This document shows positions 22,766 to 32,877 of a DNA stretch of 64,000 nt, in pieces. The stretch is from an uncultured Sphingomonadaceae bacterium (GTDB lineage: Bacteria; Pseudomonadota; Alphaproteobacteria; Sphingomonadales; Sphingomonadaceae). The notes beneath the pieces are model-generated. The model was not told where the DNA came from. It worked only from the letters and a program-made list of their open reading frames with translations, and made no database searches. The first letter of the stretch is position 1. Each line of letters starts with the position of its first letter. Made by a program: the position numbers and the translations under genes. Where the stretch lies: positions 868,001-932,000 of the forward strand of contig CANMEE010000002.1 of NCBI GenBank assembly GCA_947496865.1, read 5' to 3'.

Positions 22766-23080
22766 TCATTTGTGCTTTTTTGCGCTCTCGTTTGAGAGTT
22801 TAATAATATTCCTGAACGCTACGATGATCCCCAGAAACAGGAAAACCAAAAGAAGCCAAGGCGAAGTTCCGATAAAATGATCGAGCACCCAGCCGACCAA
22901 TGCACCGCCACCAATACCTGCAATCAAATCTGCCAATACCCGGTTTCCGAGCCGATAATTATTATCGACCCCTTTTTGGGTTTTGCCTGATCTGATCACT
23001 TCTTCCGACTTCGCCTGATCGATCCGCTTTTTGAGCGCCTCTATCTTAGCATCATCGTCCATCAGATTTACCGGGTCCAT
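22766..23080 (-). CDS. AtpZ/AtpI family protein
   Basis: 104 aa, 'LADLIAGIGGGALVGWVLDHFIGTSPWLLLVFLFLGIIVAFRNI' first in the atp cluster. Confidence 0.88.
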   Translation of the reverse strand: MDPVNLMDDDAKIEALKKRIDQAKSEEVIRSGKTQKGVDNNYRLGNRVLADLIAGIGGGALVGWVLDHFIGTSPWLLLVFLFLGIIVAFRNIIKLSNESAKKHK

Positions 23081-23254
23081 TCTCTGTCGTGATTCTTTAT
23101 AAAACTTCAGAAAATCAGCGGAAAAGCCAATTAACTTGGTCCTACTCTCGACAGCGAGTAGCCCCGCTAACCGCGCCCGTTTAGAAAAGCGGGTGCGTCA
23201 AGTCAACAGCGATGCTGCACTGCAGAAATTTCGATAAAAAATCAGCCATTTGAA

Positions 23255-23288
23255 ACGAAAAGGGCGCGCCGATATTATCGACGCGCCC
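23255..23288 (-). terminator. Rho-independent terminator for the ydbH-ynbE-ydbL operon
   Basis: On minus strand: GGGCGCG-TCGATAATATCGG-CGCGCCC followed by TTTTCGTTT; just downstream of the ydbL-like stop at 23317. Confidence 0.75.
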
Positions 23289-23316
23289 AATGTCTAAAAA
23301 TTGCTCTATATTGGCG

Positions 23317-23712
23317 TTAAGGGCACCGTGCGTCGCGCATAGGTGCCGACGAGCTCCTAGTCTGCCAACTGCCATCAGGAGCCTGATATTTTTCACCAGG
23401 CGCCGTACGCATGATCAGGTTGCACCCAGAAGTGAAAGCAAATTGCTCCACCGTTGAATTGGTTTCCTGCGCCTTGCGCGTATAAGCAGCCTTGCGCTTG
23501 ATGTTCAAATCCTCAACCATCGCTTTAACTGCGCCGGAAGGGGACGTCACATAGCCCAGGTAACCGTCAGACTTTTCGCCAATTGCACCAGAAGCGCGCG
23601 CCGCGGCATAGGCCGGATCACGTTGCGCCATCACAGGCGTTGCAACTATTGCGGTCAAAGCCAAGCCGCCAATAATGGCAACCGCCTTATTTTTCCGTAT
23701 AAACTCAAACAT
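23317..23712 (-). CDS. YdbL-like periplasmic protein (DUF1318)
   Basis: Signal peptide, 'AYAAARASGAIGEKSDGYLGYV'; third gene after YdbH- and YnbE-like ORFs. Confidence 0.85.
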   Translation of the reverse strand: MFEFIRKNKAVAIIGGLALTAIVATPVMAQRDPAYAAARASGAIGEKSDGYLGYVTSPSGAVKAMVEDLNIKRKAAYTRKAQETNSTVEQFAFTSGCNLIMRTAPGEKYQAPDGSWQTRSSSAPMRDARCP

Positions 23713-23909
23713 CAGAAAATCTCCGCTTCACTGTTAATCAAATCTTTCGCATCGCCATCCAGCCGATAGACGACCTCTTGTTTTATATTGATATTCAAGT
23801 TGATCACGATGGGTTTATCGGGCGCAGAAACCTGCACACATCCTGCCAGAACGGCACATAGCCCCAAGGCGACACCCGATATCAGGCCGGTTGTCTTCCT
23901 ATTCTTCAT
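23712..23909 (-). CDS. YnbE-like lipoprotein
   Basis: ORF 23712..24008; in-frame ATG at 23909 gives 'MKNRKTTGLISGVALGLCAVLAGCVQVSAPDKPIVINLNINIKQEVVYRL' with a lipobox. Confidence 0.85.
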   Translation of the reverse strand: MKNRKTTGLISGVALGLCAVLAGCVQVSAPDKPIVINLNINIKQEVVYRLDGDAKDLINSEAEIF

Positions 23910-23955
23910 AATTGAACGAATCGCATTTCCAGACGGATCCGTCAATTGACTTATC

Positions 23956-26900
23956 TTATGGCTCATTATCGCTTTCCCGTGGCTGAACAGTTGATTCAGA
24001 ATTGTCATTTAATGCTTTGGCGGCCTCTAAAGCCCGCTCTTCCTGCGCCCTCAGGAGAGCAGGTAAATTTTGACCGACTAATATTTCCGGCTCATAAAAG
24101 GCCTTTGCACTGCTCATAAGCTGCATGAAAGGGGCTTGGATACGCACATTAAACTCCAGCGGAATCTTGGCCAGTTGTTTGGTGATAAAGTTTTTGCTCG
24201 CGTCATCGCCCTGCTGCAATCCAGCAAATTTGACTTCGGTGATAATTTCCCCGTCAATGGAACCGTCCATGCCGATGGTTAGCTGCTCATATCGAAGGGA
24301 TTTCAAGGCGTTGAATGCGAAGTTGGCGAAGGTTCCCATGTCTTCATAGCTTAACTCACCAATATAGGCGAGCGAACCACCACCTTTTCGCGCTACCAAG
24401 TACCCGCCGGCAATACGGCCACCATCCTGATCAAAGATCATCGGTAACTTGCCGTCAAAAACACCGGTAGCTGACAAATTCTCAAAATCAAATTGGGTCA
24501 GGAATTGAGCTGCATCGACCCCCACAACGGTGAACTCGAGTCTCCGCTCTGCTTCTTCGCTCAAATCAAGCAGGGTCGGTTCGAGATAAAGCATACCACC
24601 AGCAAAAGGCCATTGCCCGCCTTCTATCTGCATCTTATAATCTGGCAGCAAGCGATAGAATAGCTGACCGTTAAACGCCGCCACCCCGGGGTTAACCTCC
24701 GCCATACGCACCAACTGCCCGGCTTCCGTTTCCAGAGCGAGCAAATCAGAAAATTTTATCTCTCCCGAAAGTCCGGTCACAGGACCAAAGGCTGCGGCCA
24801 AATTGATAGAATCTGTCCGAAAAACCCCCGTGCTGCGAATCCCGTCGCTGTTATCGTCCCAATTGATTTTACCGGTCCCGGTTACAATACCGTTCACATT
24901 GGCAATAATCCCTAATGTCAGCGGCGTGAGCATTTCCGGCTGCAACGTGTCGTCAAATGTCAATCCACCAACATCCAAAAGCGCCTGCCCCGTGCTGTCG
25001 TCCAGCGAATGCGTTATGTTAATCATGGCCACCTGCCGCAATGTCGTAGGCTCACGCAGCATACCATCCGCGACAATACTGCCTTCGATAAATTTCAACT
25101 TCACGTCATCGCTAACTAGCGGCCGGAATCTTTCAACGGGTTGCTCATCGCGGACCCGCAAGCTTGCATCCGACGAAAGTGCGCCGCCGATATAACGCCA
25201 ATCCCCTTCGATATTTTCCAGTAGCAGCGGCACATTGGCAATCTGTCCGTTCGCACCCGAAATTTTACCGGTGATCGTGTTACCAAAGACGGCATTGAAC
25301 AAAGCCACGTCGAACTTAGTCATACTATCAGTTGTTCCCATACGCAGGGAAACGTCCTGAGCGGTCATGCCCGTCGCCAGTGAAAACCCAAGCGCACCGC
25401 TGGACAGCATCAGCGGTGATCCACCCAGTGTGCCTTTCAGATCAAATGATGGTGCATCGGCCGCAATGTTCACGTTGCCCCCATTGCTCGAGACAATAGC
25501 GCCATTGCCATTCGGACATAATCGCGTCTGTGTCGGCCCAGCGACAAACGCGGCCACCCGTAGACTGGCAAATTGCAAATTAACACATTTGCGAAAAAGG
25601 CTAAAACCACCGCGACCATCGACATAGCCATTAATCGGCACCTGCAGCCCGGTAACCTGACCGTCAGCCAGCGGGCCCGACAGGATCAACCGGCCATCGA
25701 AATTGGTTCCACCCCCAACTCCAGGTGAGAAGGCAATATTGGGGAGATTAAGCTTTGCAGAACCAGCCTGATAGGCCGCCATTTGCACGTTACCGGAAAA
25801 ACCACGGGACAAGCTACCGTCGTTCAAATCTATACGTGCCTGAGGAAATCCGCCGCCATTTAGCAATAGGTCGCCATCCGCCAGCATTTTGACGTCGTCG
25901 CCTGAAAAAGTCATCAAGATCGGATTATCCAATGACAAGTCCCCTCCCGAACGGGATTGCGCACGCAGAGCATTGATCGCCAATTTGGTTCCAGCCCCGC
26001 CAACATCAACACGCACCTCTCCGTTAAAATCAAGAGCGCTTCCCGCTTTTCGGACTGCTATAGTCAGTTTTTCAGCAATTGGTCCAACGGGCGTTCCGTC
26101 TACAGACGATGCAAAACCGTCAGCCTGCCGCAAAAGAGCAGCAGAAATTTTTGCGGACCGAATCTCAGGTTGTCCTTCAAACCGGGCCGTTATCGGGTCG
26201 TCGCCATAGCCAATTTGAAAAGGACCGCTAACCCGTCCGATATTGGCATTGCCATAGGGTGAACTTAATCCGCTAGTGGTCAGATCAATATTACCGCTGC
26301 TGCGATCCATGTCGCCGGTAAATGCAATCGTCGACTTGATTTCTTTGGCGCCATATGCGGAATAGCTTAGCGGCCCACCGGATATTCCAGCATCACCAGA
26401 CCAGCTAGTAAAATCCCGTCCGAGTTCAATTGAGAGTTGAACCCCGATATCTTGCGCCGTCAGATCAAGGTCTGCGCATTTGACAGCCGGCAAGCGCAAC
26501 GGACCGTTTAAACTTGGTTTGCGGTCACTAATCGCTACCTCGCCAAAATAACTCGGGTCGGACAGCGTACAGCCACCGAGTTCTATATTTTCACTCAATG
26601 CAGCGAGTTCGCCTCGAAAGCCGTCATGCAAGTTTCCATCTCCGGCTAACGAAAGGCCGATCGCGCCAAAATCACTATCTATCCGTAATTGCGCTTTTTC
26701 GACCACCAAAGTTATATCCGGCAAGGCCAAGGGACTATCATCTTCAGGATCAGAAAATTTATCGAGCGCACCGAAAGACAGTTTACCGTTTTCCAAGCGT
26801 CCATAAATTTTGACGCCGCGCGCGCGCACCCAGTTAATGCCAGCCCCATCTGTGCCCAGGCTGTTGCCTAATTCCACCAGATCCGCTTTTAAATCAGGAG

Positions 26901-27141
26901 CGCCGGGATCACCGATAACAAGGTTACGAATAGTTTGTTTGCGGACACCAATATCCTCAATTTCATAACTTGCTTGGACACCCAGTTTGTCGAGTTCGGA
27001 ACGAACAAAATTATCGGCAATGGTGATCCGACTAAACCACAAAATGATAAAACCGACGAGCAATAGAAAAAGGATCAGATAGACAAAAATGCGCAGCCGC
27101 GATCGGCCGATTGTTGGGTTTAGGTCTGAATCATCCTCCAT
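23956..27141 (-). CDS. YdbH-like (AsmA/TamB-type) inner-membrane-anchored protein
   Basis: 1061 aa, N-terminal TM, long beta-rich body, followed by ynbE/ydbL-like genes. Confidence 0.85.
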   Translation of the reverse strand: MEDDSDLNPTIGRSRLRIFVYLILFLLLVGFIILWFSRITIADNFVRSELDKLGVQASYEIEDIGVRKQTIRNLVIGDPGAPDLKADLVELGNSLGTDGAGINWVRARGVKIYGRLENGKLSFGALDKFSDPEDDSPLALPDITLVVEKAQLRIDSDFGAIGLSLAGDGNLHDGFRGELAALSENIELGGCTLSDPSYFGEVAISDRKPSLNGPLRLPAVKCADLDLTAQDIGVQLSIELGRDFTSWSGDAGISGGPLSYSAYGAKEIKSTIAFTGDMDRSSGNIDLTTSGLSSPYGNANIGRVSGPFQIGYGDDPITARFEGQPEIRSAKISAALLRQADGFASSVDGTPVGPIAEKLTIAVRKAGSALDFNGEVRVDVGGAGTKLAINALRAQSRSGGDLSLDNPILMTFSGDDVKMLADGDLLLNGGGFPQARIDLNDGSLSRGFSGNVQMAAYQAGSAKLNLPNIAFSPGVGGGTNFDGRLILSGPLADGQVTGLQVPINGYVDGRGGFSLFRKCVNLQFASLRVAAFVAGPTQTRLCPNGNGAIVSSNGGNVNIAADAPSFDLKGTLGGSPLMLSSGALGFSLATGMTAQDVSLRMGTTDSMTKFDVALFNAVFGNTITGKISGANGQIANVPLLLENIEGDWRYIGGALSSDASLRVRDEQPVERFRPLVSDDVKLKFIEGSIVADGMLREPTTLRQVAMINITHSLDDSTGQALLDVGGLTFDDTLQPEMLTPLTLGIIANVNGIVTGTGKINWDDNSDGIRSTGVFRTDSINLAAAFGPVTGLSGEIKFSDLLALETEAGQLVRMAEVNPGVAAFNGQLFYRLLPDYKMQIEGGQWPFAGGMLYLEPTLLDLSEEAERRLEFTVVGVDAAQFLTQFDFENLSATGVFDGKLPMIFDQDGGRIAGGYLVARKGGGSLAYIGELSYEDMGTFANFAFNALKSLRYEQLTIGMDGSIDGEIITEVKFAGLQQGDDASKNFITKQLAKIPLEFNVRIQAPFMQLMSSAKAFYEPEILVGQNLPALLRAQEERALEAAKALNDNSESTVQPRESDNEP

Positions 27142-27299
27142 CCAGATGAAATGCAGAAGTCTAGCTTAAGTTGCAATGTACAAGTGCGCCAAGCGACTAG
27201 TTTTTACGCCATCCGCTCATGTTTAGACAATTTCGGCCAATTGGTCAGCAAGGGGTCTTTTCTCGACCTGATCTGGAATAAATTGGTTATGATCTACAT

Positions 27300-28016
27300 A
27301 TGGCCGATCTGGATAGTCCACATATTGCCAACAATGTGCCGCAACGCCATCACGGCAAAGGCCATCGCGCACGACTGCGCGAACGTCTGCTTCACGGTGG
27401 CGGTGATACACTGCTGGACCATGAACTTATTGAATATCTGCTCGCACTTGCCATTCCGCGGCGGGATACTAAACCGCTCGCGAAAGACCTGCTCGATAAT
27501 TTCGGAGGCCTGTCTGCATTGCTAACTGCCGACGGGGAATCTATAAAAAAGATAGAAGGCATGGGGGAAACCAGCACAGCTGCGATCAAAATTGTTCAGG
27601 CCGCTGCGCTGCGCCTTATCTCGGAACCTGTGCGGCAAAAACCTGTTTTGACGAGTTGGCAGGCCTTACTCGACTATCTGCGCGCTGATATGGCGCATCT
27701 TGTCTACGAGCGGGTCAGAGTATTGCATCTCAACAGCAAAAACCATTTGATCCGAGACGAACTGGTAAGCCAAGGCTCCATCGATCAGGCGGCCATCTAC
27801 ACCCGTGAGGTTATCAAGCGCGCGCTGGAACTCGGGTCAGCGGCGATCATATTGGTCCATAACCACCCCAGCGGCGATTCGGCGCCAAGCCGACAAGACA
27901 TCAAGATCACGAAAGATATATGCGATGCAGGCCGCAGGCTTGGGATTGCAGTGCATGACCATATCATAATTGGCAAAGACGGACATACGTCTTTCCGTTC
28001 GCAGGGATTGATCTAA
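27300..28016 (+). CDS. radC: RadC family JAB-domain DNA repair protein
   Basis: 'LLALAIPRRDTKPLAKDLLDNFGGLSALL', 'LGSAAIILVHNHPSGDSAPSRQDIKIT', 'VHDHIIIGKDGHTSFRSQGLI'. Confidence 0.95.
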   Translation: MADLDSPHIANNVPQRHHGKGHRARLRERLLHGGGDTLLDHELIEYLLALAIPRRDTKPLAKDLLDNFGGLSALLTADGESIKKIEGMGETSTAAIKIVQAAALRLISEPVRQKPVLTSWQALLDYLRADMAHLVYERVRVLHLNSKNHLIRDELVSQGSIDQAAIYTREVIKRALELGSAAIILVHNHPSGDSAPSRQDIKITKDICDAGRRLGIAVHDHIIIGKDGHTSFRSQGLI

Positions 28017-28036
28017 CGGTTGACGCAAGGGCCGGT

Positions 28037-30199
28037 TTAGGCGCCGGTGCCTTTGCCCGTGATCAGGCGAATTCCCAGTTGGAGCGTAAAGTAAGACCAT
28101 ATCCAGTTTACCAACACCGATATCCGGTTTCTCATACCCGATAAGAAGCCGACATGCACGGCACCCCACAGCCACCAAGCCAACGCGCCGTGCAGTTTTA
28201 CAAACCCGAAATCTGCGACAGCGCTCTTGCGACCAATCGTAGCGAGGCTGCCTTGATGCTTATATTTAAACGGTTTCATTTGCTTGTCGTCCAGCAGCTG
28301 CTTTTGGATATAGCTCGCGACATAGACGCCTGCTTGTTTAGCTGCCGGCGCCAATCCAGGGACCGGATTGCCATCCCAGGCATTACTGCCTGCCGTATCA
28401 CCGATCGCAAAAACATTTTCATGTCCAGCGACCCGCATATAATCATCAACCGTAACGCGACCTGCCCGATCGCTATCAGCATCAAGCCATTTACCAGCCG
28501 GAGAAGCAATAACACCGGCGGCCCAAAGCACGGTTTCCGTCGGGATCTCAATATCATTGCCAATTTTGACTCGGTCTGCAGCAATATCCGTAACACGCGA
28601 CTTCAATCGAATATCGACACCAAGCTTGATCAGAGAACTAGCCGCATGCGCCGAGAGTTCTTCGGGAAAGGCTGGCAATATTCGATCGCCCGATTGGACA
28701 AGTAGGATTTGCGCTTGCGCCGGGTCAATCCGGCTAAACTCATCCTTCAACCCTTGATGTGCAAGCTCGGCAATAGCGCCGGCCAATTCGACACCCGTGG
28801 GCCCAGCCCCGACAATGACAAATGTCAGCAAACGCTTAACCCGCTCCGGATCAGTGGAGGACTCTGCTCGCTCAAACGCTCGCAAAACATGAGCGCGGAC
28901 AGACACGCCATCCTCGATAGTTTTCAGTCCGGGCGCAAAGGGCGCCCATTCATCCTTGCCAAAATAGCTATGCGACGCGCCGGTAGCTAGAACAAGATGG
29001 TCGTAATCGAGACAATTACGACCATAAATCAGTGTTTTCTCAGAACTATCAATGCTGCTTACCTCACCCAGCAAGACGCGTACATTACCGTCATTGCGGA
29101 AAAGACCTCGGATTGGAGTTGCTACATCCGCCGGTGAGAGCGCTGCTGTAGCGATTTGATACAATAGCGGCTGGAACAGATGATAATTATGTCGGTCTAT
29201 TAACGTGATCCGAACGGGCAGATTTTTAAGCTTGTTAACACAAGCCAGTCCACCAAAGCCTGCCCCCACGACCACAATATGCGGCCAATGATCGGGGACA
29301 TCCTCATATTTCCGATCGAACAAGATATTCGACTCCAGCCACCCGGAGATCAACCGGTCGATGGATAGGTAACCGGCACCAAAAACGATCATTAATCCGA
29401 AAAGCAACATCGGATAAAGTGTCAAATCAGGATGCAAACCCATCACCGCTAATGTGCTGAGCACGATGATCAGCGTCAAACCAGTGATCGGAATAACAAA
29501 CCCAGCGATAAGCAAGATTGCCAGAACGATAGCCAAGACGGGACTCATGCCCGCAAAGCTCTTCACGGGTAAAACCGTTTCCGGCCCGGCCATGCCGATC
29601 ATGCCAGCCACAACCAGCAGGGTCATCGCAAGCCATATCCGTAAAGCCAGCAACCATGCAGGAGCCGCCTTATCGGTCAAAAACTGAAAAACATGCATAG
29701 CAGGCCGAGCAAAGGGCAATGCGCTGCCGCCCAATCCGCCCGCTACGGCGCGATCAAAGGAAAAGCCCCCTGCGCCGCGTAGAACGTACCAACCCAATAT
29801 GGCAATCAACCAAAGATTAAGATCAATGGGAATATATTCAATCTGGCTCACCGCAAGCAGCATCAATATCGCTAACGCTGCGCCGCGGGTAAATAGTCCA
29901 ACTAGCAGTAATAGCGGTGCGACAATTTCAATGGCAACGCCCACAACAGCCGCCGTTTCAGGCGCCATCCAAGATACCGGATATTCCTGGCGTGCAAGGA
30001 TGAGCGCGGTATCCCAGTCAGAAAGTTTTACGACGCCCGACCGGAATATGGCCTGCGCGACAAATAACCGGACCAGAAGGTCGAAGACCGGACTAATGAC
30101 AGATAGGACCGATCGATAGCTTTTGACCCATATTCTCAGCGTGACCCGCAAAAACGGCGACAGGCGTTCTTCTTGCAGCATGGTTTGATCGATAGTCAT
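28037..30199 (-). CDS. DoxX-type membrane domain fused to a type II NADH dehydrogenase-like FAD oxidoreductase
   Basis: N-terminal ~300 aa multi-TM with DoxX-like 'LFVAQAIFRSGVVKLSDW'; then 'PHIVVVGAGFGGLACVNKLKNLPVRITLIDRHNYHLFQPLLYQIATAAL' and 'FVIVGAGPTGVELAGAIAEL'. Confidence 0.88.
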   Translation of the reverse strand: MTIDQTMLQEERLSPFLRVTLRIWVKSYRSVLSVISPVFDLLVRLFVAQAIFRSGVVKLSDWDTALILARQEYPVSWMAPETAAVVGVAIEIVAPLLLLVGLFTRGAALAILMLLAVSQIEYIPIDLNLWLIAILGWYVLRGAGGFSFDRAVAGGLGGSALPFARPAMHVFQFLTDKAAPAWLLALRIWLAMTLLVVAGMIGMAGPETVLPVKSFAGMSPVLAIVLAILLIAGFVIPITGLTLIIVLSTLAVMGLHPDLTLYPMLLFGLMIVFGAGYLSIDRLISGWLESNILFDRKYEDVPDHWPHIVVVGAGFGGLACVNKLKNLPVRITLIDRHNYHLFQPLLYQIATAALSPADVATPIRGLFRNDGNVRVLLGEVSSIDSSEKTLIYGRNCLDYDHLVLATGASHSYFGKDEWAPFAPGLKTIEDGVSVRAHVLRAFERAESSTDPERVKRLLTFVIVGAGPTGVELAGAIAELAHQGLKDEFSRIDPAQAQILLVQSGDRILPAFPEELSAHAASSLIKLGVDIRLKSRVTDIAADRVKIGNDIEIPTETVLWAAGVIASPAGKWLDADSDRAGRVTVDDYMRVAGHENVFAIGDTAGSNAWDGNPVPGLAPAAKQAGVYVASYIQKQLLDDKQMKPFKYKHQGSLATIGRKSAVADFGFVKLHGALAWWLWGAVHVGFLSGMRNRISVLVNWIWSYFTLQLGIRLITGKGTGA

Positions 30200-30263
30200 T
30201 TCATGATCCCCTCATCACCCTATTCGTCGCCACAGTGTTTTTGTTACCGTTTTTTCTACACAC

Positions 30264-31364
30264 TCAATATAAAAACATCGGCATGTCTTCTATTTGCACG
30301 AGGTTGGCGCGATATTGCCGCGCGTCATAGAGGCCCGAAACATTCACGCCCTTGGTGCCTTCCAGCAAGGTGCTGATGGGTACGACGCCATAATTGCCAT
30401 CGGTCAGACAGACCATTTTAGAAGTCCGGCCTTCCTCAATCAATTGCACGGCCAGTGCCCCAAACGCAAAACCAACCATCCTGTCCATGGCGTCAGGTTC
30501 GCCGGCGCGCATCAAATAGGCAAGTTCCTGCACAATGGTACGCTCGGGCGATCGTGCTTCTATTTCTCTCGCCAATTGTGTGCCGATATTCACGCCGATG
30601 CGATTGGTGTTGGATTTGCTAATCTCTCCGTCGTTCGCATCGCTGCCAGCCAGCTTTGCACCTTCCGAAACCAGGCAAATCGCATAACTTTCCGGATTAT
30701 TCGATTTATCGGCGAGCAATAGCGGTAACAACACGTCCATATCCGCAGGCACCTCGGCAATGACCGTGCGATCTGATTGCGAAAGAAATCCGGACAATAA
30801 GGCGGTTTCGCCGGACCGACGTCCAAAAAGCTCGATCACCGCAATCCGTTCGTGGCTCGCCACGGTTGTTCTCAAAGCGTTTATCGCTTCCACAGACCGC
30901 GTAACTGCGGTGGAAAAACCGATGCAATAATCTGTTCCGAACACATCATTATCCATCGTCTTGGGTATGGAAATGACATTACGACCAAGACTGGCCAGAT
31001 GCGCGGAAAACCTTAACGTACCATCGCCGCCCATGGTGATGAGCGCATCAATTTTCAGTGCGTCCAATATATCGAGCACCTTTTGTGTTTGGTCACCTTC
31101 GCTTGTATTTCGGGGGTCACAGCGAGAGCTGTGCAATATTGTTCCCCCTTGACGGTCGATGCCACGCACCGCGTCATTATCGAGCACCATGGCTGAATTT
31201 TCCAGAGACCATGGATCGGTCGGATCAGTTTCCAACACCCCTTCCCATCCCCGCCGCAGACCAATAACATCCCAGCCACGTTGCCAGGCCGACATCGCAA
31301 TCGAACGGATACACGGGTTAAGTCCCGGAACATCGCCGCCACCGGTTAATACTGCCAGACGCAT
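30264..31364 (-). CDS. 6-phosphofructokinase family protein (phosphoryl donor uncertain)
   Basis: 'LTGGGDVPGLNPCIR', 'LITMGGDGTLRFSAHL', 'ISIPKTMDNDVFGTDYCIGFSTA', 'ELFGRRSGETALLSG'. Confidence 0.92.
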   Translation of the reverse strand: MRLAVLTGGGDVPGLNPCIRSIAMSAWQRGWDVIGLRRGWEGVLETDPTDPWSLENSAMVLDNDAVRGIDRQGGTILHSSRCDPRNTSEGDQTQKVLDILDALKIDALITMGGDGTLRFSAHLASLGRNVISIPKTMDNDVFGTDYCIGFSTAVTRSVEAINALRTTVASHERIAVIELFGRRSGETALLSGFLSQSDRTVIAEVPADMDVLLPLLLADKSNNPESYAICLVSEGAKLAGSDANDGEISKSNTNRIGVNIGTQLAREIEARSPERTIVQELAYLMRAGEPDAMDRMVGFAFGALAVQLIEEGRTSKMVCLTDGNYGVVPISTLLEGTKGVNVSGLYDARQYRANLVQIEDMPMFLY

Positions 31365-31485
31365 ATTGTTCTCCCCAATGATCCACCCGTTGCCGACTCA
31401 TAATCTAGCTGCTAGCGGGTCGGCCAATCTCTGATCATGCTCTGATCAGACTAAACCAGCTTTTACTGATTCAAGGAAAGAAAAA

Positions 31486-32787
31486 ATGGTACCTCGCTAT
31501 TCCCGCCCCGAAATGGTTGCCATTTGGGAACCCGAATCCAAATTCCAGATTTGGTTTGAAATAGAGGCACATGCGACCGATGCCTTGGCTGAGCTAGGCG
31601 TTGTCCCCAAAGAAACAGCGCAAGCCATATGGGCCAAAGGCAAATTTGATGTTGCTCGGATCGACGAGATTGAACGCGAAGTAAAACATGATGTCATCGC
31701 GTTCCTGACCAATGTGGCTGAAAATGTCGGTGAAGAAGCGCGCTTCATGCATCAGGGCATGACATCAAGTGATGTGCTCGACACCTGCGTTGCGGTCCAG
31801 CTTACCCGCGCGACTGACATATTGCTCGACGACCTGGATAAGCTACTCGCGGCAATCAAGACCCGCGCTTACGAGCATAAATTGACACCGACAATCGGCC
31901 GAAGCCATGGCATTCACGGCGAACCGGTGACCTTCGGCATGAAACTGGCGCAAGCCTATGCCGAGTTTAAACGCAATCGCGCTCGACTCGTCCTGGCGCG
32001 CGAAGAAATCGCAACCTGCGCCATATCCGGCGCCGTCGGCACGTTTGCCAATATCGACCCGAAAGTCGAAGCCCATGTGGCCGAGAAAATGGGACTCGAA
32101 ATTGAACCTGTCTCTACTCAGGTCATCCCCCGCGATCGCCATGCGCAATATTTTGCTACGCTGGCGGTAATCGCCTCGTCCGTAGAACGGTTAGCGGTGG
32201 AGGTTCGCCATTTGCAGCGCACCGAGGTGTTGGAGGCCGAAGAATATTTTTCACCCGGTCAAAAAGGCTCCAGCGCGATGCCACACAAGCGCAACCCGAT
32301 CCTGACGGAAAATCTAACCGGCCTTGCGCGTATGGTGCGCAGCTATGCACTGCCTGCTATGGAAAACGTTGCTTTATGGCATGAGCGGGACATCTCGCAC
32401 AGTTCCGTCGAACGGATGATCGGCCCAGATGCCACAATCACTTTAGACTTCGCCTTGTCCCGCCTCACTGGCGTGATCGAAAAACTGCTCATCTACCCGG
32501 AGCGGATGCAGAAAAATCTCGATCGGATGGGCGGCCTGGTTCATTCCCAACGCGTGCTGCTGGCACTTACCCAATCGGGTATCAGTCGCGAAGACAGTTA
32601 TCGCATTGTTCAACGCAATGCGATGAAAGTATGGGAATCAGATGGCGAGATTGCACTGCTTGACTTGCTGAAAGCAGATCCTGATGTGACCGCAAAGCTC
32701 TCTGATGAAGAGCTCGAAGAACGGTTTAACCTCGATTATCATTTCAAGCATATAGACACGATTTTTGCTCGTGTTTTCGATGATTGA
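31486..32787 (+). CDS. purB: Adenylosuccinate lyase
   Basis: 'MVPRYSRPEMVAIWEPESKFQIWFEIEAHA', 'GMTSSDVLDTCVAVQL', signature 'GQKGSSAMPHKRNPI'. Confidence 0.97.
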   Translation: MVPRYSRPEMVAIWEPESKFQIWFEIEAHATDALAELGVVPKETAQAIWAKGKFDVARIDEIEREVKHDVIAFLTNVAENVGEEARFMHQGMTSSDVLDTCVAVQLTRATDILLDDLDKLLAAIKTRAYEHKLTPTIGRSHGIHGEPVTFGMKLAQAYAEFKRNRARLVLAREEIATCAISGAVGTFANIDPKVEAHVAEKMGLEIEPVSTQVIPRDRHAQYFATLAVIASSVERLAVEVRHLQRTEVLEAEEYFSPGQKGSSAMPHKRNPILTENLTGLARMVRSYALPAMENVALWHERDISHSSVERMIGPDATITLDFALSRLTGVIEKLLIYPERMQKNLDRMGGLVHSQRVLLALTQSGISREDSYRIVQRNAMKVWESDGEIALLDLLKADPDVTAKLSDEELEERFNLDYHFKHIDTIFARVFDD

Positions 32788-32877
32788 GTTTCTCGTTTAC
32801 CCCTAATTGGTAACAGCTCTGGTCACTGATCATATTTACGCGTAATATGAATAAAAATACGCAAATAAAGGTGTCGA

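Noticed and set aside
26817-26835. Alternating CG run (possible Z-DNA)
   Set aside because: Short run inside the ydbH-like coding sequence, encoded by Arg/Ala codons; expected in GC-rich coding DNA.
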